DNA of 38,410 bases from a bacterium (GTDB taxonomy: Bacteria > Sumerlaeota > Sumerlaeia > MVZB01): assembly GCA_021372575.1 (NCBI GenBank), contig JAJFUE010000116.1:1-38410 (forward strand), read 5' to 3'. Of this stretch, positions 1 through 8,097 are shown piece after piece. Every line of letters begins with the position of its first letter. Positions within the stretch are counted from its first letter, which is position 1. Below the pieces are notes generated by a model. That model did no database searches and had not been told where the DNA came from. It saw only the letters and a list, made by a program, of their open reading frames with translations. The translations under genes were made by a program, and so were the position numbers.

Positions 1-602
1 CAGGCGACGATTTCGCCGAGGTTCAGCGTGCCGGCGAGGAACGCGATCACGAGGATGCAAAGGCTCATCGGGATTTCGTAGGAAAGCATCTGCGCGGCGA
101 GGCGCATGCCGCCGTAGAGCGACCATTTGCTGCCGGGCGCCCAACCGGCCATCAGGATGCCGATAACCTCGATGGCCTCGAACGCGAGGATGTAATAAAG
201 GGCCAGCGGCATGTTGGAGACGACGAGGCGCTCGCTGAACGGCAGCGCGGCGAACGGCAGGAACGCGCCGACCAGAACGAGGATCGGCGCCAGAATGTGC
301 AGGACTTTAAAGGCGACGGCCGGGACGATGTCTTCCTTGCCGAGGAGCTTGATGCCGTCGGCGATCGGCTGAAGGAGGCCGAACGGGCCGACGCGGTTGG
401 GGCCGAGGCGGACTTGGATGAAACCGGCAATACGGCGCTCGCCGTACGTGCCGATAATGCCCAGCACGGAGAACCAGCCAAGCATGACGGCGGCGCCGAC
501 GAGGATGACGAGAATGTAAAGCGGCCACAGCGGCACGGCTTTCAGGGCAGGCCACAGCGCGACCAGGACACCGTTGTAGAACTGTTCAACCCAACCTTGC
601 AT
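1..602 (-). CDS. nuoH: NADH-quinone oxidoreductase subunit H, copy 1 (partial)
   Basis: NuoH is the membrane subunit that forms much of the quinone-binding site and links the hydrophilic arm of complex I to the proton-pumping arm. The visible 200 residues contain the hallmark loop ERRIAGFIQVRLGPNRVG followed by LLQPIADGIKLLGKED, several hydrophobic segments, and the conserved stretch around MRLAAQMLSYEIPMSL. The C-terminal part lies beyond the left edge. The ATG at 602 is 11 bp after the nuoD stop, and a GGAT element sits just upstream, so the two genes are probably co-translated. In the classical 14-gene order nuoE, nuoF and nuoG separate D from H; here they are absent. That suggests an 11-subunit-type locus without an NADH-input module, but the rest of the locus cannot be seen. 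A second, clearly different nuoH lies at 30632-31897. Confidence 0.95.
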   Translation of the reverse strand, partial: MQGWVEQFYNGVLVALWPALKAVPLWPLYILVILVGAAVMLGWFSVLGIIGTYGERRIAGFIQVRLGPNRVGPFGLLQPIADGIKLLGKEDIVPAVAFKVLHILAPILVLVGAFLPFAALPFSERLVVSNMPLALYYILAFEAIEVIGILMAGWAPGSKWSLYGGMRLAAQMLSYEIPMSLCILVIAFLAGTLNLGEIVA

Positions 603-613
603 CGCCTATCCGC

Positions 614-1762
614 CTATCGATCGACTTCGCCAAGAACAATGTCGAAAGCGCCGATGATCGCCACGACATCTGCCACGAGCACGCCGCGCACGATCTCGCG
701 CGTGATGCTCAGGTTGCAGAAACTGGGGCCGCGGGCCTTGACGCGAAGGGCCTGCGTCTGGCCGTCGGAAATGATGTAGTAGCCGAGCTCGCCGCGCGGG
801 TTCTCGCACGGGACATAAACTTCGCCGGCGGGCAGGCGCAGGACCTTGGCGACCTTGCCCATCGTTTCGCCCTCGGGCAGACCATTGAGAGCCTGCTCGA
901 CGATCTTGCAGCTCTCCATCATCTCGAGCATGCGGACCCAGTAGCGGTCCCAGCAGTCGCCGGTCGTGCCCTTGAGGCCCTCGCCGACGGGGATCTCGAA
1001 ATCGAACTTGTCGTAGAGGGAATAAGGCTTGGCCTTGCGCATGTCGAGCTTGACGCCGGAGCCGCGCAGGCACGGACCCGTGAGGCCCCACGCGATCGCC
1101 TGGCTGGCGGTGATCACGCCGACGTCGGCCGTGCGCTTGATGAAGATCTGGTTGTTGCTCAGCAGGTCGTTGTATTCGGGCCACGCCTTGCGCATCTGGA
1201 CGAGGAAGGCGCGGATGTCGCCGGCGATCTCGGGCGTGATGTCGCGCGCGACGCCGCCGATGCGCGGGTAGTGGTAAAGCATGCGCTGGCCGCTGATCTT
1301 TTCGCAGATCGAAAGGATCATCTCGCGCTCGCGGAAGGCATAAAGGAAGGGGGTAAACGCGCCGAGGTCGAGGCCGTAGGTGCCGAAGGCGACGAGGTGG
1401 CTGGCGATGCGGTTGAGCTCGGCGAAGATGACGCGCAGGTAAGCGGCGCGCTCGGGAACCTCGATGCCGCCCAGCTTCTCGACGGCGAGGCAGAACGCCA
1501 AGTTGTTGTTCATCGACGCGAGATAGTCCATGCGGTCCGTGTACGGGACGACGGCGCGGTATGGGAGCGTCTCGGCGATCTTCTCAAAGCAGCGGTGCAG
1601 GTAGCCGATGTGGGGCCAGGCCTCGCGGACCATTTCGCCGTCGGTGCGCACGACCAGGCGCAGCACGCCGTGGGTCGAAGGATGCTGCGGGCCCATGTTG
1701 ATGAGCATCTCTTCGGTCTTGAGCGTGTCGCGCGGGGGGGTGGTCGGGAAGATCTCTTGCAT
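614..1762 (-). CDS. nuoD: NADH-quinone oxidoreductase subunit D, copy 1
   Basis: NuoD (49 kDa subunit, related to the large subunit of NiFe hydrogenases) lines the quinone cavity of complex I together with NuoB and NuoH. The 382-residue product carries the family signature INMGPQHPSTHGVLR near the N-terminus, the HRCFEKIAE segment, the RIASHLVAFG region and the usual C-terminal GAFDIVLGEVDR. The frame stays open upstream into nuoC, but the first sensible start is the ATG at 1762, 8 bp after the nuoC stop, which gives a normal family length. It belongs to the compact nuoA-B-C-D-H run. A second nuoD with different flanking residues lies at the right edge of the window. Confidence 0.96.
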   Translation of the reverse strand: MQEIFPTTPPRDTLKTEEMLINMGPQHPSTHGVLRLVVRTDGEMVREAWPHIGYLHRCFEKIAETLPYRAVVPYTDRMDYLASMNNNLAFCLAVEKLGGIEVPERAAYLRVIFAELNRIASHLVAFGTYGLDLGAFTPFLYAFREREMILSICEKISGQRMLYHYPRIGGVARDITPEIAGDIRAFLVQMRKAWPEYNDLLSNNQIFIKRTADVGVITASQAIAWGLTGPCLRGSGVKLDMRKAKPYSLYDKFDFEIPVGEGLKGTTGDCWDRYWVRMLEMMESCKIVEQALNGLPEGETMGKVAKVLRLPAGEVYVPCENPRGELGYYIISDGQTQALRVKARGPSFCNLSITREIVRGVLVADVVAIIGAFDIVLGEVDR

Positions 1763-1770
1763 GCGGTGGC

Positions 1771-2247
1771 TCACTGAACGTTGGAGATGCCGTGATATTC
1801 GGTCGGCGCAACGTAATCCTTGCGCAGGGGGTGGCCTTCCCAGTCGTCGGGCATCAGGATGCGCGTCATGTTCGGGTGGCCCTCGAAAACGATGCCGATC
1901 ATGTCGAACGCCTCGCGCTCGTGCCAGTCGGCGGCCGGCCAGACCGGCGTGACCGATTCGACGCGCGGGTCGGCGCGGTCGAGATCGACGCGGATCGTGA
2001 CCTCGTGGTTGTGACGGGTCGAATACAGGTGATAGACGGCCGAGATGCGGTCCTTCCAATCGACGCCGGTCACGATGCGGAGGAGGTCGAACGCGAGGGC
2101 CTTGTCATCGCGCAGGAAAAGCGCGGCCTCGGCGAGGGACTCGGGCCTGAGGCCGATCCAGGGGTCGCCGGCGGCGGGCGCCTGATACGGCAGCACGGCA
2201 TCGCCAAACCGTTTCGCGAGGAGCTCGTGAATCTGTTCGGTGGTCAT
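1771..2247 (-). CDS. nuoC: NADH-quinone oxidoreductase subunit C
   Basis: NuoC (30 kDa subunit) is a peripheral subunit of the connecting module, next to NuoD and NuoB. The 158-residue protein has the diagnostic region [20 protein letters not shown], then [17 protein letters not shown], in its C-terminal half. It is a stand-alone NuoC and not the NuoCD fusion found in enterobacteria. The ATG at 2245-2247 overlaps the TGA of nuoB in an ATGA arrangement, which points to translational coupling and fixes the start. No metal-binding cysteines are expected in this family and none are seen. Confidence 0.95.
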   Translation of the reverse strand: MTTEQIHELLAKRFGDAVLPYQAPAAGDPWIGLRPESLAEAALFLRDDKALAFDLLRIVTGVDWKDRISAVYHLYSTRHNHEVTIRVDLDRADPRVESVTPVWPAADWHEREAFDMIGIVFEGHPNMTRILMPDDWEGHPLRKDYVAPTEYHGISNVQ

Positions 2248-2873
2248 GCGCGTTCCCCCCGGCCCTGTTCCTTGCCCTTGATGCGCTCCTCGATCGGGCG
2301 GTCGGTGCGGATGCGCGCCTGAAGCTTGAGGAACGCGTCGATGAGCGCCTCGGGGCGCGGCGGGCAGCCCGGGACGTAAATATCGACCGGGACGATCTTG
2401 TCGAGGCCCTTGACGACGGAGTAGCCGTATTTGCAATACGGGCCGCCGCCGATCGTGCAGGCGCCCATCGCCATGACGAACTTGGGCTCGGGCATCTGCT
2501 CCCACAGGCGGCGCAGGCGCGGGGCCATCTTGTGCGTGACGGTGCCGGCGACGATCATCAGGTCGCCCTGGCGCGGCGTCGGGCGGAAGGCGCCGGCGCC
2601 GAAGCGGTCGAGGTCAAACTTGGAGGCGCCGGCGCACATCATCTCGATGGCGCAGCAGGCGATGCCGAACGACAGGGGCCAGATCGAGTTGGCGCGCGAC
2701 CAGTTGATCGCGGCGTCGAGCGGCGCGATGAGCACCGAGCCGTTCAGACCTTCCTCGGTCAGCGTCTTGAGGTAGGAAAGATAACGCGTCAGCTCGCGCG
2801 GATCTTTGACTGCCCCGCGCAGCAATTCTTCGGCTGAGGGTGGTTGCGTTTGCGCCGTCATCTGCTCGCTCAT
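2244..2873 (-). CDS. nuoB: NADH-quinone oxidoreductase subunit B
   Basis: NuoB (PSST subunit) carries the terminal iron-sulfur cluster N2, which hands electrons to quinone. The 209-residue product shows the expected cysteine pattern: the adjacent pair in [10 protein letters not shown], a third in [15 protein letters not shown] and the last in [15 protein letters not shown]. The stretch [20 protein letters not shown] is also typical. The N-terminus is about 40 residues longer than the core domain and looks hydrophilic. The gene starts 4 bp after the nuoA stop and overlaps nuoC by 4 bp, so A, B and C form a tight operon. Confidence 0.96.
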   Translation of the reverse strand: MSEQMTAQTQPPSAEELLRGAVKDPRELTRYLSYLKTLTEEGLNGSVLIAPLDAAINWSRANSIWPLSFGIACCAIEMMCAGASKFDLDRFGAGAFRPTPRQGDLMIVAGTVTHKMAPRLRRLWEQMPEPKFVMAMGACTIGGGPYCKYGYSVVKGLDKIVPVDIYVPGCPPRPEALIDAFLKLQARIRTDRPIEERIKGKEQGRGERA

Positions 2874-2877
2874 GGAT

Positions 2878-3387
2878 TTACTCGTTGCGGATTGCCGCCG
2901 CCGTCGAGGAATTTTCCAACGGCTTGAAATTGTGGCGAGCCTCGGCCGCCTCCACGCGTTCGATGCGCTCCCGGCTTTCTTCTTCTTCCAGCCGGATGCG
3001 CGCTTCCTCGTCGGCGCTGATCCAGTCGAGGTTCCCCCAGCGCCATTCGTATGCGAGACCGAGCGTCAGCACGAACAGGAAGACGAGGATCGCGATCAGC
3101 GGAGCGACGGCCACGCCGTTGCGGGCCAGCTCGCGCAATACCAGCGCGGCGGGCACCAGCACGACGACTTCGACGTCGAACAGCAGATAGACGAGCGCGA
3201 CGTTGTAGAAGCGGCTGTTGAACCGGATCCATGCAGACCCGATCGTCGGCTCGCCGCACTCGTAAATGCTGGCTTTTTGCTTCTGCTTGCGGCGCGGACG
3301 CACCAGCCAGCCGAATAAGAGGCTGCCGATCACGAAAGCGCTTCCGAGAAGGAGGAACAACAGGACGGCGGTGAAGTCGTAATACAT
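2878..3387 (-). CDS. nuoA: NADH-quinone oxidoreductase subunit A
   Basis: NuoA is a small three-helix membrane subunit of complex I near the quinone site. The 169-residue protein has the conserved [20 protein letters not shown] segment, the [10 protein letters not shown] helix with its acidic residues, and a third hydrophobic helix. It is longer than the usual 120-150 residues because of a C-terminal tail, rich in Glu and Arg ([20 protein letters not shown]), that probably forms a cytoplasmic helix. It is the first gene of the left nuo run. A promoter-like sequence ends only a few bases before its ATG. Confidence 0.94.
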   Translation of the reverse strand: MYYDFTAVLLFLLLGSAFVIGSLLFGWLVRPRRKQKQKASIYECGEPTIGSAWIRFNSRFYNVALVYLLFDVEVVVLVPAALVLRELARNGVAVAPLIAILVFLFVLTLGLAYEWRWGNLDWISADEEARIRLEEEESRERIERVEAAEARHNFKPLENSSTAAAIRNE

Positions 3388-3398
3388 AAGGCGCAGGT

Positions 3399-3427
3399 AT
3401 CTTAGAGATGCGTGGGTGTTTAATCAA
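3399..3427 (-). promoter_or_regulatory. Candidate sigma70-type promoter of nuoA
   Basis: On the minus strand TTGATT (3427-3422) and TAAGAT (3404-3399) are separated by exactly 17 bp. Each matches the -35 and -10 consensus at four of six positions. A start about 7 bp downstream would leave a leader of only about 5 nt before the nuoA ATG at 3387, and no Shine-Dalgarno sequence is visible there. This is a motif match only. Confidence 0.45.
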
Positions 3428-3583
3428 GCCTCAAACTTGCGCTGAGGGGGAGCCAACCGAACGCCTCGCGAGGGCCGAACGTGCTCAATCCCACAGTAAC
3501 GGCTGGAATCGGCACTGTCAATGCTGATTTGGGCGTCCGGAAACGGCGGAATGGAAATTGGGGGTGCCTTCTTCTGAAAAACG

Positions 3584-3592
3584 TGCTATTCT
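3584..3592 (+). promoter_or_regulatory. Possible extended -10 element upstream of the hypothetical gene at 3686
   Basis: TGCTATTCT at 3584-3592 fits an extended -10 (TGnTATnnT). No convincing -35 is visible 16-18 bp upstream. It sits about 94 bp before the TTG start of the plus-strand gene. Weak support. Confidence 0.25.
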
Positions 3593-3685
3593 AAAGAAAA
3601 TCAGGTTCTTTAGCCGCTTCTGACGCCCATCGTCAGAGAGCCGCTGAGAACCCGAATCAGGTCTGAAGGGCAGGTTTTTGAAAAA

Positions 3686-4207
3686 TTGATTCGCAAAGAA
3701 ATTTCAATCGTTGTGGGCAAGGCGCGCGTGGCCGGAACCCTGGACGCGACGCCGGAATGCCTCACTGTTTGCATCGAGTCGCCGTTTAAGCACCTGAAGA
3801 AAAGCGTGCGTTTTTCAGGCTCCCCCGTGGGCGACCGGCGCTTCGCATGCAACGGCAAGTTGAGCAAGGACGCGATTCAGCGCGCCAAGGAGATCCTGAA
3901 GGGCCTCTACCTCGCCGGCGTTGCGCTTAAGCAGGATCCGGACTTCCTCAAACGCCTGCGCCGATTCATGACCCGGTACGAGCAAAACGCATCGGTGATC
4001 CATCGCGACCGGCAGGAGATCAACAGGAAATACGACGAGGGCAAGCTTTCCAAAAAGGCCCACGAAACCAGGCTGGCCGAGTTGCAATACACCGAGCACC
4101 AGAACGTGATCGGCCGGGGAGTCGTCTTCCGCCAGTATGCGGACCAACTGACGCGGTCCTCGGGCGGGAATGCCGATATCCAGTCCGTGCTCGAGTTCAC
4201 GTGCTGA
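3686..4207 (+). CDS. Hypothetical protein
   Basis: I do not recognise this 173-residue protein. The first ~65 residues look like a small mixed alpha/beta domain (basic start MIRKEISIVVGKARVAG, then alternating hydrophobic residues). Residues ~65-150 are strongly charged and probably helical, with a possible coiled coil around the RDRQEINRKYDEGKLSKKAH segment. No signal peptide or membrane segment is seen. The frame opens at 3614 without an ATG; the TTG at 3686 is the most plausible start, but no Shine-Dalgarno sequence at good spacing supports it. The gene is divergent from nuoA. Codon use resembles its neighbours, so it is probably real. Confidence 0.6.
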   Translation: MIRKEISIVVGKARVAGTLDATPECLTVCIESPFKHLKKSVRFSGSPVGDRRFACNGKLSKDAIQRAKEILKGLYLAGVALKQDPDFLKRLRRFMTRYEQNASVIHRDRQEINRKYDEGKLSKKAHETRLAELQYTEHQNVIGRGVVFRQYADQLTRSSGGNADIQSVLEFTC

Positions 4208-4273
4208 CCAAGCGTTCTTCGTTTGGCGCAACTACGCAAATTGGTCATTGCCGCAAATTTTCATCATGATTCC

Positions 4274-4303
4274 AAAAAAAAGCCGCCCTCTTTCGAGAGC
4301 GGC
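4274..4303 (-). terminator. Rho-independent terminator of the RRM gene
   Basis: Read on the minus strand, GCCGCTCTC and GAGGGCGGC pair across a short loop (4282-4303), and a run of eight T follows (4281-4274). It lies just after the stop of the RRM protein gene and is the clearest intrinsic terminator in the window. Confidence 0.85.
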
Positions 4304-4330
4304 CCTTCATTTTTCAGCTTTGCGAGCCGA

Positions 4331-4660
4331 CTAGCGCCAGTTACGGCCGCCGCCGCCGCCACGGTTTCCACCGAAGCCGCCGCGATTGCCACCACCGAAG
4401 CCGCCACCGGAACGCTCCTGCGGACGCGCCTCGTTGACCTTCAGGTTGCGGCCGCCGACTTCCTTGCCGTCGCAGGCCGCAATCGCGGCCTTGGCGGCTT
4501 CGTCGCTCGAGAAATCGACAAAGCCGAATCCCTTGCCGCGGCCGGTCTCGCGGTCCGTAATGACCGCGACCGAACGAAGTTCGCCGTACTGGCCGAAAAG
4601 CTCCTTGAGCTCGTCTTCGGTCGTGCTGTAGCTGAGGTTGCCAACATACAGTTTCATCAT
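4331..4660 (-). CDS. RNA-binding protein with one RRM domain and a glycine-rich tail
   Basis: This 109-residue cytoplasmic protein binds single-stranded RNA through an RNA recognition motif. RNP2 (KLYVGNLS) lies at about residues 3-10 and RNP1 (GKGFGFVDF) at about 43-51. The last ~30 residues are a Gly/Asn/Arg tail (GGFGGGNRGG repeats). It resembles the small glycine-rich RRM proteins of cyanobacteria and several other phyla, often linked to cold response; that role is inferred. Two ATGs stand side by side (4660 and 4657). The AGGTGA Shine-Dalgarno sequence (4662-4667) is only 1 nt from the first and 4 nt from the second, so translation may begin at 4657. A 7-bp hairpin lies just upstream of the ribosome binding site, and a strong terminator follows the gene. 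Confidence 0.93.
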   Translation of the reverse strand: MMKLYVGNLSYSTTEDELKELFGQYGELRSVAVITDRETGRGKGFGFVDFSSDEAAKAAIAACDGKEVGGRNLKVNEARPQERSGGGFGGGNRGGFGGNRGGGGGRNWR

Positions 4661-4670
4661 GTCACCTGTC

Positions 4671-4687
4671 GTCGATTAAGAATCGAC
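4671..4687 (-). promoter_or_regulatory. Stem-loop just upstream of the RRM gene ribosome binding site
   Basis: GTCGATT and AATCGAC can pair across a 3-nt loop. The stem ends 3 nt before the AGGTGA Shine-Dalgarno sequence of the RRM protein gene. It could control access to the ribosome binding site or bind the protein itself; no function is shown. Confidence 0.4.
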
Positions 4688-4778
4688 CCTTTTGCAGTAA
4701 TGACGCTAGCGTGATTGATCGGGGACGCGTCGTATCCCGGAGTATCGAGTCCATCGTTAATCTTTGCAGGTGAACGAT

Positions 4779-4794
4779 GATCCATCGTTGGATC
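4779..4794. repeat. Short palindrome in the RRM-pncB intergenic region
   Basis: GATCCA and TGGATC pair across TCGT. The motif TCCATCGTT also occurs about 30 bp earlier (around 4750), giving a short direct repeat. The role is unknown. Confidence 0.3.
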
Positions 4795-4832
4795 CCAAGC
4801 GAAAGAGAAGCGAATAGAGGATAATCACGTAA

Positions 4833-4860
4833 ACATCCTGCCCGATTCCAGGCAGGATGT
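4833..4860 (-). terminator. Hairpin terminator downstream of pncB
   Basis: ACATCCTGCC (4833-4842) and GGCAGGATGT (4851-4860) form a perfect 10-bp stem with an 8-nt loop, 32 bp past the pncB stop codon. The following T run on the minus strand is short (TTTACG), so termination may be imperfect. Confidence 0.65.
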
Positions 4861-4891
4861 CAAAGCATCATTTCAAAAATCGTGCAGATTT

Positions 4892-6343
4892 TTATTCGCG
4901 CGCCTTCAGAATCAAACTGGTCTTGAGTTCGTGGAAGTTGCTTTCAAGGCCGACGGGATACAAATGCGGGTTGACGAACCGCTTGATGCCGGGGTGCAGC
5001 ATCGCAAGCTGCTGCTGCGCCCTTTCACGAATCGCCCTGATCTCCGGCGATGGATAGACCGGCTTGCCGCCGCGCAAAAGCGGCACGAGCAATTCTTCGG
5101 ATGGCGTTCCGGCCGCGATCCTCTTGCGGCGCGTGATGTCCATCGGATCGACGATCACGCAGTCGCCTTCGGGCGGGCGTTGCGCGTCGTAGATCATGTC
5201 CGCGATGAACAGCGAGTCCCTGAACCGGCGCACGCGCTGGATGCCGGGGGTCGTGATCTTCGCGAGCTGTTCGGACAGCTTGATCCGGTATTGCCACGGC
5301 TCGCCGGGCTTGCGGATGGCGGTGAGCTTGTAAATGCCGCCAAGGGCCGGCTCGTCGTAAGCCGTGGCGAGGCGCGTGCCGACGCCCCAGACGTTGATCC
5401 GCGCCCCTTGCTGCTTGAGGCTCGCGATGATGTTTTCGTCGAGCTCGTTGCTGGCGACGATCGAGGTATCCGTGAACCCGGCCTCGTCGAGCATGCGGCG
5501 GGCCTCGATGCTGAGGTATGCGAGGTCGCCGGAGTCGAGCCGGATGCCGGCCAGCTTGTGGCCGTTGTCGCGCAGACGGCGGCCGGCCTCGATTGCGTTG
5601 CGCACGCCCTCGATCGTGTCGTAGGTATCGACGAGAAAGACGCAGTTGTTCGGCATCGCGTCGGCGTAGGCCTGGAACGCCTCGATCTCGCTGTCGAAGA
5701 GCATGACCCAACTGTGCGCATGCGTGCCCATCGTCGGGATGCCGTAGATCTTGCCGGCGAGGACGTTGGACGTGCCGATGCAGCCGCCGACGTAAGCGGC
5801 GCGGCTCGCCGAGATCCCGCCGTCGATCCCCTGCGCGCGGCGAAGTCCGAATTCGATCACGGGGTCGCCCTGCGCGGCCTGGCAAATGCGCGCGGCCTTC
5901 GTCGCGATCAGCGTCTGGAAGTTGATGATCGTGAGGAGCGCCGTCTCGAGCAGCTGGCACTGGACGATCGGCCCCTGCGTGATGAGGAGCGGCTCCTGCG
6001 GGAACACGACCGTGCCCTCCGGGACGGCGTCGATGTCGAGCGTGAGACGGAGGGTTTTCAAATAGTCGAGAAACGCGGGCTCGAAAAGTAGCTTGCCGTC
6101 GTTGCCCTTGATGCCGCGCAGGTATTCGAGGTCGTCATCGCTGAACCGGAACCGCTCGAGGAACTCGATGGCCTGCTCGAGCCCGCACGCAATCGTGTAG
6201 CCGTTCTCGAACGGATTGCGCCGGAAGAAAAGAACGAACGCCGCCTCGCGATCCGCAACGCCGGCCTTCCAATACCCATACGCCATCGTGATCTCATAGA
6301 GATCGGTGAGCAGAGCGAGCGAGGGGGATTCCTGCCGGTCCAT
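4892..6343 (-). CDS. pncB: Nicotinate phosphoribosyltransferase
   Basis: The enzyme joins nicotinate to phosphoribosyl pyrophosphate, using ATP, to make nicotinate mononucleotide, the entry step of the Preiss-Handler route to NAD. The 483-residue product begins with the family hallmark [18 protein letters not shown] and has [18 protein letters not shown], the phosphorylatable histidine region [10 protein letters not shown] and the [10 protein letters not shown] phosphoribosyl-binding segment, in the usual order and at full length. A GTG at 6361 would add six residues; the ATG at 6343 fits the family better, although no strong Shine-Dalgarno sequence is seen. It is the last gene of a minus-strand NAD cassette (pncA, Nudix, ADP-ribosylglycohydrolase, pncB), separated from the preceding gene by an inverted repeat pair and followed by a hairpin terminator. 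Confidence 0.95.
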   Translation of the reverse strand: MDRQESPSLALLTDLYEITMAYGYWKAGVADREAAFVLFFRRNPFENGYTIACGLEQAIEFLERFRFSDDDLEYLRGIKGNDGKLLFEPAFLDYLKTLRLTLDIDAVPEGTVVFPQEPLLITQGPIVQCQLLETALLTIINFQTLIATKAARICQAAQGDPVIEFGLRRAQGIDGGISASRAAYVGGCIGTSNVLAGKIYGIPTMGTHAHSWVMLFDSEIEAFQAYADAMPNNCVFLVDTYDTIEGVRNAIEAGRRLRDNGHKLAGIRLDSGDLAYLSIEARRMLDEAGFTDTSIVASNELDENIIASLKQQGARINVWGVGTRLATAYDEPALGGIYKLTAIRKPGEPWQYRIKLSEQLAKITTPGIQRVRRFRDSLFIADMIYDAQRPPEGDCVIVDPMDITRRKRIAAGTPSEELLVPLLRGGKPVYPSPEIRAIRERAQQQLAMLHPGIKRFVNPHLYPVGLESNFHELKTSLILKARE

Positions 6344-6376
6344 ACCCACATTTTCGCACACCGCCCGACCGGTGAC

Positions 6377-6494
6377 GGAATTCTTGTTCGGAGTTCAAAC
6401 TTCAGTTTGCATCTACGATCGTAACGTCACAGCACCGCGCACTTAAACTAAAATCCCGGAGCAAACTAAAGTTTGAACTCCTAACAGGAATTCC
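6377..6494. repeat. Inverted REP-like pair (GGAG-foot family), copy A
   Basis: Two arms of 34 bp (6377-6410 and 6461-6494) are inverted copies matching at about 31 positions. Each arm contains GGAGTT followed by a small palindrome: CAAACTTCAGTTTG on the left, and CAAACTTTAGTTTG when the right arm is read in reverse. GGAG in front of a hairpin is the layout of REP sequences recognised by RAYT transposases. It sits between pncB and the ADP-ribosylglycohydrolase gene. A second pair of the same family is at 8003-8090. Confidence 0.8.
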
Positions 6495-6544
6495 GACCTC
6501 ATTACGGAGGCTGCCGGCAGAACTCGAAGGCGCGGATCATATAC

Positions 6545-7438
6545 TCATTCAAAAAATCTTTCCCTCAATCGCAACCACTCGATCGGGATCGAGTCCGCGC
6601 CGGCGGAAAGGGCGACGATGCCGCCGACAATCGCACAGTTGGTATCGACGTCGCCGCCGCAACGGGCGGTTTCGATGATCGCGTAGGGATAGTCGCCGAG
6701 GTGCCGCGCCGCCATCCAGATCGCCAATGGCACCGTGTCCTGCGCGAGAATATTGCTGCCGTTGCCCAGCTTCTCGGCGGCCTCGATCGCCTCGTGATCC
6801 AGCGGCAAATTTGAAGCATCGATCAATCCATCGCGCGTTTCGCTTTTGGGCGTATGCTGAATCACATGCTCGATCATCCCGCGCGGATTCTGATTGCTGT
6901 TTTGATTCCAATGCCACGCCCACGCCGCCGCCAGCGCGACCGCGATCGTGCCCGCCTGGGCTTCAGGATGAGCATGCGTCACCTCGGCCGAAAGCCTCGC
7001 CTGCTCGATTAATGTGTCGATGTCATCGGCAAAATACGCGCCCAGCGGCGCGACGCGCATCGCGCCGCCGTTGCCCATCGAGCCGCCGCCGCCAAAAGAT
7101 GCGCGCGAGAGCGGCCGCCAATTCTCACCGCACGCGACGGCGCCCAACAGCCTCGCGGTCCCCGCGCCATACCCGCGCCGCGGATTGTTTATGTAACTCA
7201 AGGCGAACGCCTCGGCCAATTCGTCCTGATCGATGCGGCCGTGCTTGCTCAACACGCGCACGATATTGATGGCCATGACGGTGTCATCCGTAAACGGCCA
7301 CCGCACGCCATCCATCTGCGTGGGACCATACAATTCAACCGCCGTCCCGTACGAATCGCCGACGGACAATCCATCAAGCGAAAGACGCGCCCGCGCTATG
7401 CGTTCCTCATGATCCGGCGGCAGATTGGTTGTTTTCAT
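6545..7438 (-). CDS. ADP-ribosylglycohydrolase family protein (DraG/ARH type)
   Basis: Members of this family use two divalent metal ions to release ADP-ribose from modified proteins or small molecules. The 297-residue protein is a typical single-domain, all-helical member. The metal-binding motif TDDT is at residues 50-53, NGGAMRVAPLG lies mid-protein, THAHPEA follows, and the C-terminal metal motif GGDVDTN is at about 261-267 (GGDTDTN is commoner). No signal peptide is present. It starts 19 bp after the Nudix gene stop, so the two are probably co-transcribed. The gene order suggests that the ADP-ribose released here is degraded by the Nudix enzyme. The exact substrate (protein, DNA or metabolite) cannot be told from sequence. 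Confidence 0.88.
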   Translation of the reverse strand: MKTTNLPPDHEERIARARLSLDGLSVGDSYGTAVELYGPTQMDGVRWPFTDDTVMAINIVRVLSKHGRIDQDELAEAFALSYINNPRRGYGAGTARLLGAVACGENWRPLSRASFGGGGSMGNGGAMRVAPLGAYFADDIDTLIEQARLSAEVTHAHPEAQAGTIAVALAAAWAWHWNQNSNQNPRGMIEHVIQHTPKSETRDGLIDASNLPLDHEAIEAAEKLGNGSNILAQDTVPLAIWMAARHLGDYPYAIIETARCGGDVDTNCAIVGGIVALSAGADSIPIEWLRLRERFFE

Positions 7439-7457
7439 CGCGTCACTCTTAGGCCGG

Positions 7458-7979
7458 TTATTGCTGAGACTTTAAGAAATACAGCCCGATATACACGCGC
7501 GGGTCGATGCAGAGGCCGGATTCGGATTTCTTTCTGAGCCATGCGTCGGCTTCGGCGATGGGCACTTCGTGGACGGTGATCTTTTCGTTGCCGACTCCGC
7601 CGCCGCCGTTCTTCTTTTCGAGCCCCGTCGCCATGATGAAATTGACGACCTCGTTCGTGAGGCCGGTCGATGACGGGCCCTCGATCACTTTTCTGAATTC
7701 GCGGGCGGCGTAGCCGGTCTCCTCGAGCAGCTCGCGCTCGGCGGCCTTTAAAATGGATTCGTTGTGATCGTCCTCGTCGCCGACGAGGCCCGAGGGCAGC
7801 TCAATGACCTGCGCGTGCATCGACGCGCGGTATTGCTCGACAAGCACGATTTTCTCGTCGTTCGTTTTGGCCATCACGCCGACGACGTTGGTGCCGACCC
7901 TGCGCTCGACGTATTCCCAACTGTTGTCGTCGATGAGGCGGAGGTATTTGCCTTCGGCGAGGACGCGTTTGCCGCTCAT
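7458..7979 (-). CDS. Nudix hydrolase, ADP-ribose pyrophosphatase type
   Basis: Such enzymes split ADP-ribose into AMP and ribose 5-phosphate. The Nudix box is at residues ~67-90: glycine, then E74, then REL-LEE-TGY (R82, E83, E86, E87, G89). The spacing from the glycine to E74 is one residue longer than the standard five. VEQYRASMHAQVIELPSG before the box is typical of the NudF/ADP-ribose branch. The open frame reaches further upstream to 8024, but those extra residues are encoded by the inverted repeat. The ATG at 7979 has CGGAG 9 nt upstream and is the better start (173 residues). There is no winged-helix domain, so this is not an NrtR regulator. It is followed after 19 bp by the ADP-ribosylglycohydrolase gene. 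Confidence 0.9.
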   Translation of the reverse strand: MSGKRVLAEGKYLRLIDDNSWEYVERRVGTNVVGVMAKTNDEKIVLVEQYRASMHAQVIELPSGLVGDEDDHNESILKAAERELLEETGYAAREFRKVIEGPSSTGLTNEVVNFIMATGLEKKNGGGGVGNEKITVHEVPIAEADAWLRKKSESGLCIDPRVYIGLYFLKSQQ

Positions 7980-8002
7980 TGAAATCATCTCCGATTGTTG
8001 AC

Positions 8003-8090
8003 GAAATTCTTGTTCGGAGTTCAAGCTTCAGCTTGCTCTGGGAAATCTTAATTAAGAGCAAACTAAAGTTTGAACTCCGAACTGGAATTC
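8003..8090. repeat. Inverted REP-like pair (GGAG-foot family), copy B
   Basis: The left arm (8003-8038) and right arm (8055-8090) are inverted copies. The left-arm hairpin is CAAGCTTCAGCTTG, whereas copy A has CAAACTTCAGTTTG: both sides of the stem changed together, keeping the pairing. The arms are separated by about 16 bp here against 50 bp in copy A. It lies between nicotinamidase and the Nudix gene. Confidence 0.8.
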
Positions 8091-8097
8091 CATCTTC

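Noticed and set aside
1763-2059. N-terminal extension of nuoD reaching into nuoC
   Set aside because: It is an out-of-frame reading of nuoC; family alignment supports the ATG at 1762.
7458-7979. NrtR-type transcription regulator of NAD genes
   Set aside because: The protein keeps a near-complete Nudix box and lacks the C-terminal winged helix of NrtR.
7980-8024. Longer N-terminus of the Nudix protein
   Set aside because: These codons lie partly in the inverted repeat, and a Shine-Dalgarno sequence supports the start at 7979.
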